Positions 59,743 to 64,000 of a DNA stretch of 64,000 bases are shown here, piece by piece (position 1 is the first letter of the stretch; each line of letters starts with the position of its first letter). The position numbers were made by a program, and so were the translations under genes. The stretch is from Streptomyces sp. NBC_00344. Lineage in GTDB: Bacteria; Actinomycetota; Actinomycetes; Streptomycetales; Streptomycetaceae. Location: positions 372,001-436,000 of the forward strand of contig NZ_CP107996.1 of assembly GCF_036088315.1 (NCBI RefSeq), written 5' to 3'. Under the pieces are notes generated by a model. That model searched no databases and was not told the origin of the DNA. It worked only from the letters and a program-made list of their open reading frames with translations.

Positions 59743-60497
59743 CGGTGTCCGACGCACCACGGCTCAGCGTGCGGGATCTGCGGGTCGTCATCGGCGGCCG
59801 GCACATACTGCACGGTGTCGATCTCGATGTACCGCCCAGCGGGGTCACCGCCCTGCTGGGACGCAACGGAGCAGGTAAGACGACCACCGTGCGCGCCGTG
59901 ATCGGACTCGCTCCTCACAGCGGCGATGTGCTCATCGACGGAAGGCGGACCGCAGGTCTGGCCACCCATGCGCTGGTCCGGCGCGGCATCGGTTACGCCC
60001 CGGAGGACCGCGGTGTGTTCGCCGCTCTGACCGTCGGGGAGAACCTGCGCATCGCCGAGCGCCGTGGCGCCGGTGAACCCGCGTATGCGCTGGTGTACGA
60101 ACTCTTTCCGGAGCTCCGGCAGCGTACGCGCCAGCCTGCGGGGACCCTCTCCGGGGGTCAGCAGCAGATGGTGGCGATCGCCCGCACCTTGCTGAACGAC
60201 AATCGGCTCATCATCGCGGACGAACCGACCAAGGGCCTCGCGCCCAGGGTCGTCACCGAGGTGGCACAGGTGCTGGAGCGCGCGGCGGAAGCAGTGCCTG
60301 TCCTTCTGGTGGAGCAGAACCTGGCGGTGGTTCGCCGCCTCGCCGTGCACTGTGCCGTGATCGCCGACGGCCGTACCGCGTACCGCGGGCCGGCGGCAGA
60401 CCTGCTCTCCGATGCCGATGCCACCCGCAGGCTGCTCGGGGTCGGCAGCACCGCGGATCACCGCAAGTCGTCCCGGGCCGTGGAAGCGGGTACCTGA
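59739..60497 (+). CDS. ABC importer ATP-binding protein, LivF type
   Basis: The GTG start overlaps the LivG-type stop by 4 bases. The 252-residue ATPase has Walker A LGRNGAGKTT, the LivF-type IGYAPEDRGVFAALTVGENL, the signature LSGGQQQMVAIARTLL, Walker B LIIADEPTKGLAP, and LLVEQNLA. The next gene starts at its stop (TGATG). Confidence 0.93.
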   Translation: MTVSDAPRLSVRDLRVVIGGRHILHGVDLDVPPSGVTALLGRNGAGKTTTVRAVIGLAPHSGDVLIDGRRTAGLATHALVRRGIGYAPEDRGVFAALTVGENLRIAERRGAGEPAYALVYELFPELRQRTRQPAGTLSGGQQQMVAIARTLLNDNRLIIADEPTKGLAPRVVTEVAQVLERAAEAVPVLLVEQNLAVVRRLAVHCAVIADGRTAYRGPAADLLSDADATRRLLGVGSTADHRKSSRAVEAGT

Positions 60498-61384
60498 TGT
60501 CCACCGTTGTTCTGCTCGTCTTCACCGGTCTGGGCCTGGGGGCCCTCTACTTCCTGGTCGCTTCCGGTCTGTCACTGATCTTCGGCCTGATGGATGTGCT
60601 GAACTTCGCACACGGAGCGCTGCTGTCCGTCGGGGCGTACGCCACCTGGTGGGCCGCTGCCGGCCACCTCCCGGGTGCCGGTACGGGTGGAGCAGGTTTC
60701 GTGCTCGCGGTGGCCTTCGGCACGGCCGCCGGCACACTCGCGGCAGTGCTGCTCGAACTCACCGTCATACGGCCGCTCTACACCCGTCCACGCGATCAGG
60801 TCCTGGCCACAGTGGGCGTGGGCCTCGCCGTTCCCGCGCTGCTCTCCGCCGTCTGGGGGGCCGACGCCCGCCCGTTCCCCGGCCCCCGCGCGCTGTCCGG
60901 CACCTTCGGGCTGTTCGGCGCCCGGATACCGGTCAACCGTCCGGTACTGATCGCGGCCGCGCTGCTGGTTCTGATCGTGCTCAAGCTGTTCCTCACACGC
61001 ACCCGGCACGGTCTCGTGGTGCGCGCCGGTGTCGAGGACAGGGCCATGGTGACAGCCCTCGGCACGGACGTCCGGAAGGCTTTCACGCTGGTGTTCGCCA
61101 TCGGCGGCGCGGCAGCAGCCCTGGCGGGGGCCTTCAGCGGCCTGTACTTCGGGTCCGTGGACCCGGGACAGGGCACCTCACTGCTGATCTTCGCCTTCGT
61201 GGTCGTGGTGATGGGCGGGATGGGTTCCACTGCCGGCTGCGCCCTGGCTTCCGCCGTCGTCGGCCTCGTCCAGCAGTTCGCCAACTACTGCACCACCGCA
61301 GGGCTCGGCGACCTCTCCGTCGTCGTGCTGCTCGCCGCGCTGCTGCTCACCCGCCCGCGCGGCCTCACCGGGAGACTCGCGTGA
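60497..61384 (+). CDS. ABC importer permease, LivH type
   Basis: The ATG at 60497 shares a base with the previous stop. The 295-residue membrane protein has eight or so helices, with LFGLMDVLNFAHGALLSVGA near the N-terminus (the LivH signature). A conserved cytoplasmic loop RAGVEDRAMVTALGTDVRKA contacts the ATPases. VVVMGGMGSTAGCALASAVV follows. It forms the membrane channel with the LivM-type subunit. Confidence 0.92.
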   Translation: MSTVVLLVFTGLGLGALYFLVASGLSLIFGLMDVLNFAHGALLSVGAYATWWAAAGHLPGAGTGGAGFVLAVAFGTAAGTLAAVLLELTVIRPLYTRPRDQVLATVGVGLAVPALLSAVWGADARPFPGPRALSGTFGLFGARIPVNRPVLIAAALLVLIVLKLFLTRTRHGLVVRAGVEDRAMVTALGTDVRKAFTLVFAIGGAAAALAGAFSGLYFGSVDPGQGTSLLIFAFVVVVMGGMGSTAGCALASAVVGLVQQFANYCTTAGLGDLSVVVLLAALLLTRPRGLTGRLA

Positions 61385-62523
61385 CTGCCACCCAGACCGC
61401 CGAAAAGACCGGGACCGCTCCGATGCCCGTCAACAACCGGGGCACCGGGACACGCCGGCTCGCCCGCTGGTGGCCCGCTGCCGCACTGACCGCACTTCTT
61501 GCCGCACCCTTCAGCGCGCTGCCGTTGCCGGGATTGCTCGACGGCCCCATAGGCAGCCCGGGCAACCTTCAACTCATGTCGCTGTGCCTGTTGTTCGGGG
61601 CATTGGCCACCGGCTACGACCTGCTGCTCGGCCGCACAGGACTGCTTTCCTTCGGCCACGCCCTGTACTTCGCAGGCGGCACCTACGCGACGAACACCTT
61701 CATGCTGGAAGCCGGTCTGCCCTTCGCGGTCTCGGCGCTGCTCGGCCTGCTCTTCGGCGTGGTACTGGCCGCCCTGCTGGGCTCGGTGAGTCTGCGAGTG
61801 AGCGGGATCCGCTTCTCCATGGTCACGCTGGCGTTCGCTCAGGCGGGATCCATTCTCGCCGAACGCAACCCCGGCGGCGTCACCGGCGGGGAGGAAGGCC
61901 GCGCGGCTCCCGCGGACCGGCTGCCCGCGGGCCTGATCGGTATCGAACACACCGTGAACCTCTACTGGGTTGCCCTCGCCTACCTGGTGTTCACCCTGGC
62001 CGCCGTCCAGTGGGCGGTCCGCTCACCGGCCGGCCGGGTGTGGGAGGGCATCAAGGAGAACGAACGCCGGGTGGAGGTACTCGGGCTCCGGCCCTACGGG
62101 TTCAAGCTGGTGGCGTTCGTGCTGGCCGGGGCGCTGGCCTCGCTGGGCGGCATCGTCCATCTGCTGCTCACCGGAGGCGCCACCCCGCAGACCACCACAT
62201 CGGACTTCACACTCTCGCTGCTGGTCATGGTGGTCCTGGGCGGATCGGGCTCCCGCTGGGGGCCGCTCGTCGGCGGTGTGCTCTACACCTGGGCCGACCA
62301 CCGGCTCACCGATCTGGCGGGGTCGGGCTCGGTCGCGGACCTTCCGGCCGTGCTGCGGGTGCCTCTCTCCCAGCCGCTGTTCCTGCTGGGAGTGGTCTTC
62401 GTCGTGATCGTCCGGCTGCTTCCCGGCGGTGTGGTGCGGATCCCCGAACGGATCGCCGTCGCCCGTGCCCGCCGTCGTGCCACCGCCACCCCGCGCGCGT
62501 CGGCCCGGTCCGCTTCACCGTGA
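61381..62523 (+). CDS. ABC importer permease, LivM type
   Basis: The GTG at 61381 overlaps the LivH-type stop (GTGA). The frame is open far upstream inside the LivH gene, so the start is chosen by coupling. The 380-residue membrane protein has the LivM signature YDLLLGRTGLLSFGHALYFA, the loop GIKENERRVEVLGLRPYGFK and MVVLGGSGSRWGPLVGGVL. It ends with a basic tail. It completes the importer: lipoprotein, two ATPases, two permeases. Confidence 0.92.
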   Translation: MTATQTAEKTGTAPMPVNNRGTGTRRLARWWPAAALTALLAAPFSALPLPGLLDGPIGSPGNLQLMSLCLLFGALATGYDLLLGRTGLLSFGHALYFAGGTYATNTFMLEAGLPFAVSALLGLLFGVVLAALLGSVSLRVSGIRFSMVTLAFAQAGSILAERNPGGVTGGEEGRAAPADRLPAGLIGIEHTVNLYWVALAYLVFTLAAVQWAVRSPAGRVWEGIKENERRVEVLGLRPYGFKLVAFVLAGALASLGGIVHLLLTGGATPQTTTSDFTLSLLVMVVLGGSGSRWGPLVGGVLYTWADHRLTDLAGSGSVADLPAVLRVPLSQPLFLLGVVFVVIVRLLPGGVVRIPERIAVARARRRATATPRASARSASP

Positions 62524-62790
62524 ACGGGTCATCGTGCGTATGTGGTCGCGCGTATGTCATCGTGCTCAGGTCCGCCCCGGTGCGCTGCGGTCGGGTGCAC
62601 CCGGCCAACGGGCCCCCGGTTACGACCACTTGCCGCGATTGTTCAGCGTCCGCGAGCCGCTCTCCACTCCCTTGAAGGGCCTTTGCCGGCGGAGCTCAAC
62701 TCCCGACCCATCAGAACCAATCGAGACCCGTATACAGGACGCCACAGGGTGCTGGCCGAGTCCGCGCCCGAAGTCGATGCTGGACACGTG

Positions 62791-63036
62791 ATGAGAAGCT
62801 GCGGTCCGCATCTCGAGGAAGAGTTGGACCGCGAGTATCAATGGGCGACTGCAGGTGTGGACGCGATGCACATGGCCGTGGTCCAGGTCGAGGAACACGA
62901 GCTGGTGTGGATCGTCTACTGGCAGTTGCTGAACGACGATGTCCCAGCACGTCTCGTGGCCGTGGCCACCGCGGAACTCGTGGAGCCTCTCTCAACCCGG
63001 TACTCGGGGAGCCGGGAATTCTCACACACTGCCTAA
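62791..63036 (+). CDS. Small acidic hypothetical protein
   Basis: The ATG at 62791 (or GTG at 62788) opens an 81-residue frame, MRSCGPHLEEELDREYQWAT then GVDAMHMAVVQVEEHELVWI and so on. No family was recognised and the ribosome binding site is weak. The base composition is lower in GC than the neighbours. The frame's end overlaps the convergent regulator gene by 4 bases. It may be a recent or decayed gene. Confidence 0.4.
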   Translation: MRSCGPHLEEELDREYQWATAGVDAMHMAVVQVEEHELVWIVYWQLLNDDVPARLVAVATAELVEPLSTRYSGSREFSHTA

Positions 63037-64000
63037 CCACCGGCCAGCAGGTGCAACCGCAGCGCAAGACGCAGTTCCAGTGCTCTTTCGGGGCAGTTCC
63101 AGTCGGGCCCGAGCAGTGCCTGGATACGGTCCAGTCGCTGCACGACGGTGTTGACGTGGACGTGCAGCACGTCCTTGGCCCGGGTGAGACTCCCGCCGCA
63201 GGCGAAGTAGGCTTCCAGGGTGCGGACCAGGACGGTCCCCCGCCTGGTGTCGTACTCCAGCAGCGATCCGATGGTGGCCTCGACGAAGCCGGTCACGTCA
63301 CGTGCATCGCCGAGCAGCACCCCGACGAAGCCCAGCTCCAGCGCGCCGGCTCCCTCCCCCACCCGGCCGAGGGCTCGCATGGCGCGCAGACAGCGGGCGG
63401 CTTCGGCGTACGCGGCCGCGACGGCCTGCGGGCCCGCGGCGGGGCCTGCGGCGGCGACCGTGACCGGGGCGCCCGCGAGGTGGGCCAGCTGGGCGGCCGC
63501 GGTTCTGGCCGCCTCTCCGGGCGAACCGTCGTCCGCTGCCCTGACCAGCAGCACAGCCGTCCCGGCGTGTTCGGCACTGATGCCGTCGCTGCCGAACAGA
63601 TACTGCACGGCAGCACCGGGCAGTTTTTCCTGCCCGCAGCCCACTGCCTCGGCCACCAGCAGCAGGTGCGGCTGTTCCAGGTCGATGCCGAGGCGGCGGC
63701 CCCTGCCGACCAGTGCGCCTGGGTCCCGGTCGGGAGCTGCCAGCAGGTCGGCGATCAGTTCGCCGCGTACCCGGTTCTCCGTCTCGGCCACCGAGTGACG
63801 CAGCATCAGAAGCAGTGCGGTGATGACCCCCGCGCGTTCGAACAACCGCCGGTCGGGGTCGTCGAGATGCGGCCGGTGGTACAGCGTCAGACTGCCCAGC
63901 AGCCGTGGGCCCGCGAGTACCGCGCAGGTCCAGGTGGCGCCCCGGTACACGGCGCGGCCCGCTGCCAGGGATTCCCCGGTGGCAGCGGCCACCCGGTCCG
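63033..64000 (-). CDS. PucR/CdaR-type transcriptional regulator, N-terminus cut by window edge
   Basis: The frame is open across the right edge, so at least 322 residues are visible without the true start. The visible N-terminal part resembles a GAF-like sensor end (WTCAVLAGPRLLGSLTLYHR). A middle GGDEF-like or CdaR domain follows. The C-terminal helix-turn-helix is LTRAKDVLHVHVNTVVQRLD then RIQALLGPDW, the PucR HTH_30 form. Regulators of this type often control adjacent uptake and catabolic genes. The ABC importer operon ends 510 bases away and is the likely target. Confidence 0.87.
   Translation of the reverse strand, partial: DRVAAATGESLAAGRAVYRGATWTCAVLAGPRLLGSLTLYHRPHLDDPDRRLFERAGVITALLLMLRHSVAETENRVRGELIADLLAAPDRDPGALVGRGRRLGIDLEQPHLLLVAEAVGCGQEKLPGAAVQYLFGSDGISAEHAGTAVLLVRAADDGSPGEAARTAAAQLAHLAGAPVTVAAAGPAAGPQAVAAAYAEAARCLRAMRALGRVGEGAGALELGFVGVLLGDARDVTGFVEATIGSLLEYDTRRGTVLVRTLEAYFACGGSLTRAKDVLHVHVNTVVQRLDRIQALLGPDWNCPERALELRLALRLHLLAGG

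Noticed and set aside
60412..61380. Long upstream extension of the LivM-type permease frame
   Set aside because: The extension lies wholly inside the LivH-type gene in another frame and is Arg/Pro-rich. The GTGA overlap at 61381 is the natural start.
1..64000. tRNA, rRNA, attachment sites and intact transposases
   Set aside because: Reading both strands I saw no cloverleaf-like segment with CCA or TTCGA-type arm, no rRNA text, and no complete transposase or integrase. A tRNA scan would be decisive.

Overview
The window is high-GC chromosomal DNA of a Streptomyces-type actinomycete. The evidence is the very high GC third-position bias, frequent GTG/TTG starts, a spore-associated protein A homologue, GH76 and S1 exoenzymes, STAS/MarR/PP2C/HATPase regulators, and many small Streptomyces-type protein families. 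No rRNA, tRNA, CRISPR array, intact insertion sequence or phage was seen.

Layout. 1-6.5 kb: cell-envelope genes (a polysaccharide-deacetylase-like secreted protein cut by the left edge, a class A penicillin-binding protein with altered transpeptidase motifs, a six-bladed NHL propeller protein), a metallophosphoesterase, an SRPBCC protein and a DUF6221 protein. 6.5-7.0 kb: apparent gene debris. 7.0-11.5 kb: a stress-signalling group (two MarR regulators, a STAS anti-sigma antagonist, a SpoIIE/PP2C-type phosphatase, an RsbW-like kinase) and a PfkB sugar kinase.

11.6-28.4 kb is the centrepiece: a complete high-affinity group 1h (formerly group 5, actinobacterial) [NiFe]-hydrogenase locus. One arm (minus) carries hypA-hypB-hypX. 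The divergent arm (plus) carries the small and large subunits, a NifU/Rieske-like iron-sulfur protein, three conserved proteins of unknown function in 4-bp overlaps, a 39-residue membrane peptide, a small disordered protein, the maturation protease, a fused hypC-hypF gene, a second hypC, hypD, hypE and a DUF6390 gene. Together these can make the Ni-Fe(CN)2CO centre: HypEF make cyanide from carbamoyl phosphate, HypX makes CO from formyl-tetrahydrofolate, HypCD assemble the iron fragment, HypAB deliver nickel and the protease trims the large subunit. The enzyme would scavenge trace atmospheric H2 during starvation or sporulation.

28.4-34.5 kb: small membrane and secreted proteins (SapA-like), a ferredoxin-P450 pair, a thiosulfate/mercaptopyruvate sulfurtransferase, and a divergent ArsR-like regulator/quinone oxidoreductase pair. 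34.8-44.2 kb: secreted enzymes (amidase, DUF1906 glycoside-hydrolase-like protein, M1 peptidase, GH76, S1 protease), each with a clear hairpin terminator or signal peptide. 44.6-53.6 kb: MMPL transporter, P-loop kinase, small membrane protein, SRPBCC protein, zinc alcohol dehydrogenase, a histone-H1-like protein and a FUSC-type membrane protein. 54.3-64 kb: a TetR/enoyl-CoA hydratase pair followed by a decayed PaaI-type thioesterase, a two-subunit 3-oxoacid CoA-transferase, a five-gene branched-chain-type ABC importer and a PucR-type regulator cut by the right edge.

The main points for follow-up are the hypC-hypF fusion beside a second hypC, the uncharacterised overlapping genes and the 39-residue membrane peptide inside the hydrogenase operon, the penicillin-binding protein that lacks its transpeptidase lysine, and the phosphatase with a metal-site substitution.
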